Assembly (NCBI RefSeq): GCF_030052815.1
Contig: NC_079496.1
Location: forward strand, 3,410,001 to 3,474,000
From: Hevea brasiliensis
Lineage: Eukaryota > Streptophyta > Magnoliopsida > Malpighiales > Euphorbiaceae
Length of the DNA stretch: 64,000 bases
Direction: 5' to 3'
Within the stretch, counting starts at the first letter, position 1. Each line of letters begins with the position of its first letter. Below are positions 13,265-23,388 of the stretch, in pieces. The position numbers and the translations under genes were made by a program. Below the pieces are notes generated by a model. The model saw only the letters and a list, made by a program, of their open reading frames with translations. It searched no databases and was not told the DNA's origin.

Positions 13265-13442
13265 ATCAAATGATGGAGTTTGTACATCTTGCAGATTGTG
13301 CAGAGCAATGGGTGGTGCAGAGAAAGTTGAAATTGAACACGGGAATCACTCCCTCTCTAACAGGGTTCATGAAGCTGTCCAGGCAATAATTGATTTTGTT
13401 AAAAGAGAAGGACCTAAGGGCTGGGATGATCCATGGAATTGA
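9071..13442 (+). CDS. Alpha/beta hydrolase, DUF1749/UPF0613 family (nine exons)
   Basis: Coding exons are 9071-9346, 10128-10204, 10443-10548, 10943-11035, 11158-11223, 11848-11993, 12547-12655, 12947-13011 and 13295-13442. All junctions are GT-AG and the joined frame is open for 361 codons. The product is a plant alpha/beta hydrolase of the DUF1749 (UPF0613) family, which is probably soluble; its substrate is unknown. Ser180 lies in the nucleophile elbow LLGHSTGCQ. Asp298 in MGDEYVP and His331 in EHGNHSLS are the likely acid and base. The N terminus is low-complexity and Ser-rich (about residues 24-36, encoded by a TCT repeat) and is the least certain part. ATG 9071 was preferred because the family starts with a short Ser-rich leader. 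ATG 9243 would give a shorter protein starting MAGSSG. From memory the Arabidopsis counterpart is At5g19050. The gene appears intact. Confidence 0.9.
9140..9177 (+). repeat. TCT/TTC microsatellite inside coding exon 1
   Basis: A pure TCT trinucleotide run of about 12 units encodes a polyserine tract in the N-terminal leader of the DUF1749 hydrolase. The run is in frame, so length changes alter only the number of serines. Confidence 0.9.
13226..13264 (+). repeat. GT/GA compound microsatellite at the end of the last intron
   Basis: A GT run (about 8 units) passes directly into a GA run (about 12 units), ending 30 bp before the acceptor of the last exon of the hydrolase gene. Confidence 0.9.
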
Positions 13443-14001
13443 TATGATGCCATTTTCTTTTTCATGTGTTTTTTTTTTGTGTGTCACTCTCTTTTTTATT
13501 GATTTCCAGTTTTGAATTTTGCACAGCGTTAGCGTATCCGTTTTATTTTCCATGTAATAGAAGTGAATCTTTGATTGTGGTGGCATTGTTGAAATTTGTG
13601 AAGAAAGTGAATATTGTTGTTGAAATTAATTTCTTGAAGAAAATTTTGAATTATCGTTATCCACAATTTTATTGATTATCAGATTATATATCTGCTTCCA
13701 TCTGATTGTCCTTTTTTTCCTTTGAAAAACACATAATTCAGATTAAAAATGTGAATTTTTTTTAATTAATAACTAAATTAATATTGTGTTTACTAATGGT
13801 ATATATTAATGTTATTTTATCTAAAAATAATAATTTTAGTTTAATAATGTAAAAATTATTTCTAAATTTGAAATAAAAACTTAAGGATAAAACTGGTATG
13901 AAAATGTAACTCTTGTATTTATCCAATTCCTTTTCAAATGTAGAATATATATTTATATATAAATATATTATTATAGAAATATAATATAATTATATAAAAG
14001 A
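13443..14001. other. 3' flank of the hydrolase gene
   Basis: T-rich sequence that should contain the 3' UTR and polyadenylation region of the preceding gene, followed by AT-rich spacer up to the target duplication of the next element. No further gene was seen. Confidence 0.6.
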
Positions 14002-14006
14002 AATAT

Positions 14007-17000
14007 TGTAACACCCCTATATGCATAGCCTGGTATATTGCATTGTTCCGGTGATCGGTGTCGGTCCGGACAATTAAGAGAATTAGAACCATGTTTAAGA
14101 CACCTATAAAAATTAATAGAGATTACCAGATAGTTAAGTATAAATAAGAAAAACAAAGCATAAAAAGTTAAATGAGCCGATGGTCACAACAATGGGTGAT
14201 CTTACTGGAAAATAACTGCGAGATCAGTCATAACCCTAATTTTGAACAGAAAATTATGACGCCACGATACTAAGGACTATTGTGAACCTAGTGAAAAAGA
14301 GGAAACCACAGAAAAGAACTGATAAGTATATCAAATAATTAGGTCATGACTCTGAAAGAAATATCGAATTACTTGTCAACCGAATCAATCTGGCGAGGGA
14401 CAATTTGATCAATTCACCCTTAGAGGTGACTCCTGACCTAACTGACCAATAAAATTGGAGAAATGAAAATTTCAGAATATAGAATTAAATTGAAGAATTT
14501 ATGGAAAAACAAAAGGAAAAGAAAAAAAATAGAATAAAGGAATTATGACATCACTAAGATGAGGTAAGCATGACTTAATAAATAAAAATCAATTTAATTG
14601 GATTTTTGACCAAGTCAAATTTAAGAGATAAATACATAAAATAACAAATAAAATAAATTAATTTTGGTATTCTCTTTGCTCAAGTTGCCGCCCCATCTCA
14701 TCCCTCTCATCTCTTTCCATCATTAACACCCATCTCAAGCTTTTAAAAGCTTGATTTTATTCTCTAAATTCCCTAAAATTAGTGATTAAACCTTGCTCTT
14801 GCAACTTGAGAAGGAGAATTGAAGAAGAAATTTTGAAGAAAAGAGAAAGGATTTGAAGATTTGAAAAGTGCCGAGTGAGATTAGTATTTATTCTTCAATT
14901 TCTCTTTATCTTATGATTTAAATACTTGAGTGAAGTTGGAATTTGATAAAAAATTGAAATTAAAGAGACAAGAAAATGAACCATATGGAATTCGGCCAGC
15001 CTCGTGAACTTGAGGAAATGGTGTGTTTCATGTTAATTAATCATGCAATGAAGTTCAATTGAGTATGTATGTGTGAATACCACACTTTGATTGCATGCAT
15101 TAAGTAATTTAGATAATTAGGGTTTTTGGCACTTAGGGTTTGAGAGAAAAATTATAGAAAATAGACAATTGGTGCAAATGACCTTAATTGAGGTTAGAAA
15201 TGGTCAATTGAGACTATTTGTAATGTGTTTGATTTGGTAGAAACTAAATGCAATTCGGATTTGTGAAGGGTCTCAATCTGGCAGTTTGACCTAGGTCCCT
15301 TTCAAGGACCAAAACTGAAATTTTACTAACCCAATTGGTGTGAGGCCAATTGAGAATGAAATTAGACACATAAAGATACAATTTTCAATTAGAGACCATG
15401 CCCAGAAAATGACATTTAGATAGTGAACAATTAGGTCAAATTTGGATATTGTGCACTGCCACTGTATAAAAATGATCAAATAAACAGTATTTATTTATTT
15501 AGCCATAACATGGTCTAAACAGGTCAAAATGACCTAATTTTTGTGACATTGAAAAAGTATGACATAGCACTACAACTTTCATGAAGAACACCAACCCAAA
15601 TTCTGCCCATAACCAAGTAAAATTGTACCCAAATTTAGTTGTTCAAAACTGTCAAAACTAATAAAGTGCCCAAAAATTCTAGGTAACGTCAATCCGGCCA
15701 GCCTTATTCAAATGTCCATATCTTGACCTACAAAACTCCAAATGAAGTGATTCAAAAAAGAGAATTAAAGATAAAACAATAAGGAACAATTTTGATGAAT
15801 GACACTTAGTCAAATTTCCATAGAAACTAGACCAATGGAACAGTGTAAACAGGACACCAAAATTGAAAAATTAAATTTTCTCTTAGGAGACTTATAAATT
15901 GAAATGGCAACCAAGACCAACAAATTAGGCATTCAAAATGTGGTATGTGGGTGTAAGGAGGATTTGTATACCTAATTAGTATGAAAAAGTCAACATTTTG
16001 ACCCAATGGTCAAATAAATAGTAACCACCATAATTAAGAATACAAAGAATTTAATTTATGGGAGTATATAAGCAAAGTTTAAATGCAAATTTCAATTATT
16101 AAAATTATGGTTAAACATAATTTGAATAAATATTGAAACATCTTAATTGTGTGCTTCAGTGGAAAAAAGAGCATTTCGATGAAAGGAATCGACAAGAGTG
16201 AAATAAGGAAAAACTAATTACAAGGTTTATGCACAAAAATTTTTAAATTATAGTTTTCATAATTAAAATTGATTTGTTATACATTATGAATGTGTTTTGT
16301 TCATTATGAATTTCGAGAATGTTGTATTGCCTATTTTACAACGAAAATTTGGAATGAAAATTTTTTATTGATTTGTATGAAATATTTGAACAATATGATT
16401 TTTAATTTGGTTTTGGCCTTGGAAATTATATTTAATAATTTGTTTGTTGCCTACTTTAGAAATGGAGATTTGAAATGAAGTTTGTTTGATTGTTATATTA
16501 ATTATATTCTAACATTATAGTTTTAAATTATTTTTAATTCACACTTGGCATGACAGTCCCTTACTATGTTCCTCCTCCACTTGTGGGGTTGAGTTTGATA
16601 TTTGATCATTTTCCTCCCTCTTTGGCTTGCCAGTCTAAGTTGAGTTTGGATGAGTACTCATTAGCTAGCTAGTCACCTCCCTCATTGATTTCGATTACTA
16701 TGGTTAGTTTGCCTTGTCGTGGTGTACAACACGGCATGTTTGGAAATTTTGTATCATGGCCTAAGTTATGTTATTGATTGACAACACTGTGTTTATTAAA
16801 TTGTTTGATCAAATTCGTGTTATATTGAGCTTTGAAAATTATGAAATATTTAAATTGTGATTTGTTATAAATGTGATTTGAAAATTGTGAAATGTGATTA
16901 TGCAATGTTTAAATTATGATTTGGCAATGAATGGTTTGGGTATAGCTTTTTAAATTTTATTGTGTATCACTAAGTAAAATTTACTCAGCGATAGCTTAAT

Positions 17001-17670
17001 TTTGCTATCGCAGATAAGGAAAATGACATAGCAGCAGAGTGAACTGCTATAGAAATAGGGGAGTATAGTTTGAAGATTTTTGTACGGGTATTTTATTTAT
17101 ACCTTTGTAAATTTGACTTAATATAAATAATCTTTTGTTCATATGTATTTAAGTAGTTAGATGAGCAGTTGTACGTTAAAGTTTGTAATAATATTATTTT
17201 TGATTTTCCTTTTGTAAATTAAGACTTGTGTATGTAAATTTAATTTAATACAGTGTTTATGAGTTTGTTGAATTATTTTGAAAAAAATTTTGAGTTGTAA
17301 ATTTTGAATTGAAATTTGGTTGAATTGTATTGATTTCAGAATATATTGGCGGTTGGGGTTGAGAAATGAAATTATTTAGAGTGTTTTCACAGGTTTGAAT
17401 AACTGGTTTTTCTCAATTATAGACGACACTCTACCAAAATTTTTATAAAATTTGTGAAAACTTTAAATTGATTGAAAATTTAATATGTGGTTTAACTTTA
17501 AATAAAAGTTTTTAATTCCTATAAAAAATGCTCACTATCTTTAAAAAGTAAGAAAATTATTTTAAAATCCCTTATAGTGTATTTAATGAGTTATCGATAG
17601 GTGAAGTTCGGTAATTCATTAGGTACATTATAAAATCATGTTATGCCTTACATAGGTTTAAGGTGTGTCA
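14007..17670 (+). mobile_element. Solo LTR (Ty3/gypsy-like), 3.66 kb, plus orientation
   Basis: The element starts TGTAACACCCC and ends GGTGTGTCA. It is flanked by the perfect 5-bp duplication AATAT (14002-14006 and 17671-17675). It is homologous to the solo LTR at 3625-6697 in the opposite orientation, for example CTACAAAACTCCAAATG near 15729 and GTTCCGGTGATC near 14045. Near its 3' end is a short hairpin-like block AAGTAAAATTTACTCAGCG (about 16973-16991); the partner has a matching block at the same relative position. No coding capacity was seen. Its great length fits chromovirus-type LTRs, but the clade is not proven. Confidence 0.75.
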
Positions 17671-17675
17671 AATAT

Positions 17676-18360
17676 AATAAAATTATATAAATTTTGTTAT
17701 TAAAAAAAGTAATGGATAAGAAAAGATACAATTGATAAAATGTCAGTTCAACAAAGCGACTTAGAATTAAAAAAAATATATTATTTTAATCTAAATTAAG
17801 GATGAACATGAACTAACTTAGTTTAGAAAATAAAAAAAAATGAATGAAAAGAATTTTTAAATTAAATTAGTTTGATTTTTATTTAATTTTAAAAATTTTT
17901 TAAAATCTTATTTTTTTTAATTATTTTAATAATAAAAAATATTTATAAATAATTTTTAATTAAATATATTAATTATTTATCTATCCTCTATAAAAATTTT
18001 AATTAAATATATAATTATTTAAAATTTTAAATTAATTTATAAATATTAAATGAATTGACTTTTATAAATTAAGTTAAATATTTTTTAAATTAATTTAATT
18101 TAATTTAAGCTTTTTGACTTATCTTAAATTTATTTCAAATTTTATCTCAGTTACATATTTTATTTTTAACTCTAATTTAATTTAAAATAAAATTTAATTT
18201 AAAAATAAATTATTTAATTCAATTCAACACAATAAAATTAAAAAAAAAAAACTGAATCTATAAAATTAAAAAGAAAAACTTAACAGAGCTATAAAAAAAT
18301 TAAATAAAATTACTTCATTAGTTTATTATTTTATAAATAAAAAAACTGGAACTGATATCC
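17676..18360. other. Very AT-rich spacer
   Basis: Long alternating A/T stretches without coding signal. Many short palindromes of the TTTAATTTAAA kind suggest decayed MITE or repeat material, but no boundary could be set. Confidence 0.5.
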
Positions 18361-18368
18361 ATCCATTT

Positions 18369-18929
18369 GTCATGTTTAGAGGCGAATATTCGGTTCGAAC
18401 TGAATCGAATTAAATCAAACTGAATTAAATTATAAAAATTGAATTATATATTTTAGAAATCGAACAAAATCGAAATAAGTAAAAAATCAAATCGAACTGA
18501 ATCGCTCTTTTTCGGTTCGATTTGATTTAAACTGATCAGTTATGAATTTTAATTGATTTTTAATTTAGATTTGATTTTCAAATTATTTGATCTAATTTTG
18601 ACTTTAGTTTGAACCTAATAACCATTAATCAATGAAATTAAATAATTAATATATATAAAATTAAATATAATTTATAAATTTCTCATAAAAATAAATCAAT
18701 TCAAAAATCAATTCGATTCGATTTGAACATATAAATTATTATTCAGTTTGGTTCAATTTAATCAATTTTTTTTCTTTAAAAATGAATCGAATCAAAATAA
18801 TTAAAATTTATATAATATAAAATCAAACTGAATTAATTAAATTTTAAAATTAAATTAATTAAATTAGATTGACTAGATTTAATTTAATTTTTTAATTTAA
18901 TTTAATTTTTTAATTTGAATCGAAATTTG
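18369..18929. repeat. GGTTCGAACTGAATCGAA-type dispersed repeat
   Basis: The left part is rich in CGGTTCGAACTGAATCGAAT-like words, and the right part has complementary words (ATTCGATTCGATTTGAAC near 18712 and GAATCGAAT near 18784). This is the composition of a common class of plant dispersed repeats with internal inverted symmetry. No target duplication was assigned. Confidence 0.4.
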
Positions 18930-20890
18930 TTCTCCTTTAATCATGTGTACCCTGCAGCGCACAGCAAAAGCAGACCGAGTCCGGCATTGATAATCTCTAG
19001 ACTTTCCCTTTTAAAATTGACTTTGGACAAATTGCTCAGTGGAGGACAATTTTTTTTTTTTTTGGGAAGAGTGGAAGGCGATTGAAGGGTTCCAGAGAGG
19101 AGGATGTGAAACTTTAGTGGTTGGGATTGGGGGGCATACCACCACCGCCACCTCCAGTTCACGGCTGGACGACAATGGATGAAGTATTTATAAAATTTAC
19201 TTAAATTTATTTTAAATTTAATTAAAATTTATTATTAATTATTTAAAATTATTTTAAATTTAATTATTATTATTAAAAAAGTTTAAATTTATTTAATTTT
19301 ACATATTTTAATTAATATTTTATATTAAAAATTATTTTAATTAATATTTTATATTTTAAAAATTTAATAATTTTATAAAATATTTAAATTTTATTTTATA
19401 TAAAATAAAATATATAAAAATTTATAAATATTATTATAAAAAATATATTTTATATTTAATTAAATATTTATATAAATAAATTTAAATAATAAATATTTAA
19501 TATATAAAATTTAAATTTATTATTAGTATTATTTTTTAAATTAAAATTTATTTTAAATTTAATTATATAATATTTAAATCTAATCAATTAAAATTCTATT
19601 GAATCCAATACCGTGGAAACCCAATCCGTTGTAATCTCTAATCCAATGCCCTCATTTGCTTTTCCTTTCAGTCAAAGGGCCAACCCAAGAGGCCAAGAGC
19701 ACCTGGTGGTGGGTCGCTTCACCTGGCCTGGAAGAGCACGTGCGTGTCACATGCGATCCCCCACATTTAGCAATTCTCGTCGCCGAAAGTAGCATACGCG
19801 TTTTCACATGCAAAGTGATAAGCTGATAGCTATACTGATACTGACAGGTCCCTTTTGTCTATACGAGTCGTACACCACTCAAGCTGTTTCTGTTTTTTCT
19901 TTTTTTAAGTTTATATAATTTAATTTTTAATTATTTTTTAATAATAAATAACTTTTAATTATTTTTTCAAAAAAAAAAGAAATTAAGATTAATTTATCAA
20001 ACTCAATTAAATATAAAAATTAAAAATTAACTTAATTATACTTATAAATTAATATATTAAATTAATTTATCTTAATTTTTTATTATTCATAAAACAAAAA
20101 AAAATATGAGAATTAGCATTATTTTTATATTTAATAATTAATATAATAATTATTTCACAAATATTTTATTTTAAATTATTATATAAATATTTAATAATTA
20201 ATAATTAATAAAATAATTAATAATTATTAAAATAACTAAAAATTATTAGAAGAGCTATTTATTATTTTCTCTAAATCAATAATTAAAAATTTAAAAAATT
20301 CAAATTCAAATTTAATTTCTCCATAAAAAAAGAGCGATTTAATTAGCCGATGCTGATTAAAAGATCATAAGGTAATTTTTAACATTTAAAAAAGTTAATT
20401 TAAAAATTATATATTTACTAAATAATTAGACAAAATAATTTTAATAATGCACTAAATGACATCAGTGCCCCCACCGACGATTACGTTACATATGTGGATG
20501 CTGCTGCTACCTTAACAGTGTAAGGGTATTAAAGTCATTGCAGTAATGTTGTCCACATCCGTTCTACCCTTTTGCGCCGCAATTAGATTCCCTCTGGTTT
20601 CCTAGAATTTTGCTTCCTCTTATTTTTCTCGCTTCATTTATATTTATCATTTTTTGATTCTCAAAATCTCTTATTTAATATTAGAATTATCTCTAAAATA
20701 TAAAATTTGAAATTTAAATTATAATTATAATTAATTATATTAAAAAAATTAAACCAACCTTATTGTAAGAGAAAATATAATAAACAATTTTCACCTGGTT
20801 AAGGAGCAGAGAAATTCTAAATCCGTGTGTTTGTGGGATATCTTTTCTTTGGTTTCAGTCATTCAGTTCAGAGAAACACGGGGACTGAAC
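18930..20890. other. Gene-free upstream region of the SGNH-type gene
   Basis: It includes an island of normal base composition at about 19610-19870 containing a G-box core CACGTG (19737-19742), surrounded by extremely AT-rich DNA (19180-19570 and 19900-20450). A second more balanced stretch at 20455-20600 leads to the gene. No coding sequence is supported. The island could be a distal regulatory segment or part of an old insertion. Confidence 0.45.
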
Positions 20891-20901
20891 TTGTTAATTT
20901 C

Positions 20902-20908
20902 TATATAT
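20902..20908 (+). promoter_or_regulatory. Candidate TATA box of the SGNH/PC-esterase-type gene
   Basis: TATATAT followed by GTAAACG lies about 490 bp upstream of the start codon. Allowing for a leader of about 260 bases and a 5' UTR intron, this is a plausible core promoter. It rests on motif and position only. Confidence 0.4.
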
Positions 20909-21193
20909 GTAAACGCAGAAATAATTTCAACACTTTTAAAGAAAAGTATAGAAACGCAATGAATTCGCATTGATTTTTCTCTGTTTTGTACTTTATGGAT
21001 TGTCGATAGATTCGAGGAAAGAATGATTTTTGTTTTCTACAGCTACAGAAAGTTCTCTTCTTTTTTCGTGTGGACCGAGCAGAGGAGAACGGAGAAAAGC
21101 AAAGCTAAATACTATTTGACATCTCCAACAGCATTTTCCTTCTTCCTTGATCGGCAGAGATACTTTGAATTCACAAGGGCTTATGCCCATTAG

Positions 21194-21388
21194 GTATTTC
21201 CCTGGTTTTTCGATTATTATATGTTTTTTCTCCAGAAAATCGAAGCTCGTGCCTTATTAAAAGCTTTCTTGGAGTTTACTTGTCGTCAATGATCTTTGTT
21301 TCCGTGTCTCCATAGAATTTTGCTACTAGTTTAATTTGGTTTTTACGGGCGTTGTTTAGTTTCTTGATGTTTTCTTCTGGCGGTGCAG
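21194..21388 (+). other. Probable intron in the 5' UTR
   Basis: A GT donor at 21194 (CATTAG/GTATTT) and a TTCTGGCGGTGCAG acceptor ending at 21388 bracket T-rich sequence two bases before ATG 21391. This explains why the frame appears open upstream of the start codon without being translated. It supports 21391 rather than the in-frame ATG at 21367. Confidence 0.55.
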
Positions 21389-21390
21389 GT

Positions 21391-23388
21391 ATGGCTGAGA
21401 AAGGGCTAAGCTCACCACCATCCACAAACCCATCCTGGCTCTTGCGGTCAAGTCCGTTGGTTCAATGGCGGTTTCATATACTAACAGCTCTGGTTTTTGT
21501 TGGAATGGTTGGTGTTTGGAGCATAGATGGGTGCAGTGTAAAGAATGTTATTGAATCGTGGAGGTTCAAGCAAGAGTTTCTAAGCAGGAGATTTAACGCA
21601 CAGCCTGCAAAACCCACAAATCTAACCCAAGAAATCCATCAAAATTTCTCTAACAACTTTAACACCACCTATTTCCCGTTGCCTCAGCACAACAATACCC
21701 AGAACAGTACCACTAGCAGGAGCAGTCCTCCCAATTACAGTATTCTGAACAACGATGATAACAATGTCTCTGCTCAGAATTATTCAGATGGGTTTCTGGA
21801 TAAGCCAACTGAGAAAGAATCAGAAGAAGCTAAAGGAAAGTGGGTATCAACTGATTTGAACCCAAAATTCACTTCAGATGATAATAACGTTTCTGCTCAG
21901 AATTCTTCGGATGGGTTTCTGGAGAAGCTGAAGGAGTACGAATCAGAAGCGATTGTAAAGTGGGTATCAACCGAATTAGATCCACGTTTGACTTCAAATC
22001 TTCTTTCTAAGTGGCTTGCTCCTGGAGGTGAGCCTTGCAGGGACTCTCGTGCGGTGGACATTGTGATTCCTGGATTGGACGGCCACGATTCGATTGAGCT
22101 CACCGCTGGGAATAGTCATGAATTTATTTTCCAAGCAGTGGATGAGTCCAAGAATCCTCGCTGTTTAGGTGGGGATTACTTTGAGGCTGATCTTTCGGGG
22201 GAGGCATGGAAGTCTCGGCCTTTAATAAAAGATTTTGGAAATGGGTCCTACTCGATTTCGCTTCAAGTTCATCCTGATTTTGCTGGTGAATATCATCTGA
22301 CTGTAATTTTGCTTTTCAGGCATTTTGAGGGTCTAAAATTTTCGCCATCAAGATTTGTCTATGATAAAGAATTGCGTAAGGTTCAAATCAGGTTTGTGAA
22401 AGCTCATTATCAGTTGCCACAATTACAAGTTTGTGAAAAATCTGATTTCACTAGAGATCTTTGGGTAGGGAGGTGGACAAGGCATGGAAAGAATGATGAT
22501 TGTGAAATCAGTAATGATGGGCGGTATCGGTGCCTGCAACCATATTTTCCATGCCAAAGTCCATGGTGTGATGGTTCCTTAGGCTTGTTAGAGAGTAATG
22601 GTTGGGTTTATTCTAGTCAGTGTTCCTTCAGGCTGTTTTCAGCTGATTCTGCTTGGAGTTGCCTAAAGGATAGGTGGATTTTCTTTTGGGGCGATTCCAA
22701 TCATGTTGATACTATAAGAAACATGCTCAATTTTGTCTTGGATTTGTCTGAAATAAAATCTGTTCCTAGACGGTTTGATATGAATTTTTCAAACCCAAAA
22801 GATGCATCTGAATCAGTTCGAATTACCAGCATTTTCAATGGTCATTGGAATGAAACAAAGAATTACCAAGGATTCAATTCTTTGAAGGATGAAGGATTTA
22901 GAAATTTGTTGAAGAAGTACTTCTCGGAAGACACTGTGCCAGACACTATAATCATGAATTCTGGTTTACATGATGGCGTATTTTGGTCTAATATCAGACA
23001 ATTTTCAGCTGGAGTTGATTATGCAGTTTCATTTTGGAAAGAAGTTACTGATTCTGTGAAGCAAAGAGGATTAATAGTTCCTCAAATCTTTTATCGTACC
23101 ACCATAGCAACTGGTGGGTATGCTAGGGCACTAGCATTTAATCCCAACAAGATGGAGGCATTTAACTGGGTGGTGTTGGATAAATTTAGGCGAGCCCAAC
23201 TGCTTTCTGGTGTGATTGATAATTTTGATATGACTTTTCCTTGGCATTTTGACAATCGTTGCAACGATGGGGTGCATTATGGCAGAGCTCCAGCGAAGAT
23301 GAAGTGGAGAGATGGTGAAATCGGACACCAGTATTTTGTAGACCTTATGTTGGCTCATGTGCTGCTTAATGCTGTGTGTGCAAGATAG
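21391..23388 (+). CDS. Type II membrane SGNH/PC-esterase-like protein with filamin-type Ig region
   Basis: A single coding exon of 665 codons. A short cytosolic N terminus is followed by one hydrophobic anchor (about residues 28-45), which suggests a Golgi or secretory type II protein. Next is a low-complexity stem rich in Asn-X-Ser/Thr sites, with a tandem duplication (residues 122-162 and 163-202). An immunoglobulin/filamin-like beta region follows (about 225-345). The C-terminal half looks like an SGNH esterase of the PC-esterase/NXPE class. FFWGDSN near residue 431 supplies the GDS nucleophile block, and NDGVHYG near residue 626 supplies the Asp-X-X-His block. Related plant families modify wall polysaccharides or glycans, but the substrate here is not known. 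From memory, At5g19060/At3g06150 occupy the equivalent place in Arabidopsis, which would fit. No frame damage was seen. Confidence 0.85.
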   Translation: MAEKGLSSPPSTNPSWLLRSSPLVQWRFHILTALVFVGMVGVWSIDGCSVKNVIESWRFKQEFLSRRFNAQPAKPTNLTQEIHQNFSNNFNTTYFPLPQHNNTQNSTTSRSSPPNYSILNNDDNNVSAQNYSDGFLDKPTEKESEEAKGKWVSTDLNPKFTSDDNNVSAQNSSDGFLEKLKEYESEAIVKWVSTELDPRLTSNLLSKWLAPGGEPCRDSRAVDIVIPGLDGHDSIELTAGNSHEFIFQAVDESKNPRCLGGDYFEADLSGEAWKSRPLIKDFGNGSYSISLQVHPDFAGEYHLTVILLFRHFEGLKFSPSRFVYDKELRKVQIRFVKAHYQLPQLQVCEKSDFTRDLWVGRWTRHGKNDDCEISNDGRYRCLQPYFPCQSPWCDGSLGLLESNGWVYSSQCSFRLFSADSAWSCLKDRWIFFWGDSNHVDTIRNMLNFVLDLSEIKSVPRRFDMNFSNPKDASESVRITSIFNGHWNETKNYQGFNSLKDEGFRNLLKKYFSEDTVPDTIIMNSGLHDGVFWSNIRQFSAGVDYAVSFWKEVTDSVKQRGLIVPQIFYRTTIATGGYARALAFNPNKMEAFNWVVLDKFRRAQLLSGVIDNFDMTFPWHFDNRCNDGVHYGRAPAKMKWRDGEIGHQYFVDLMLAHVLLNAVCAR

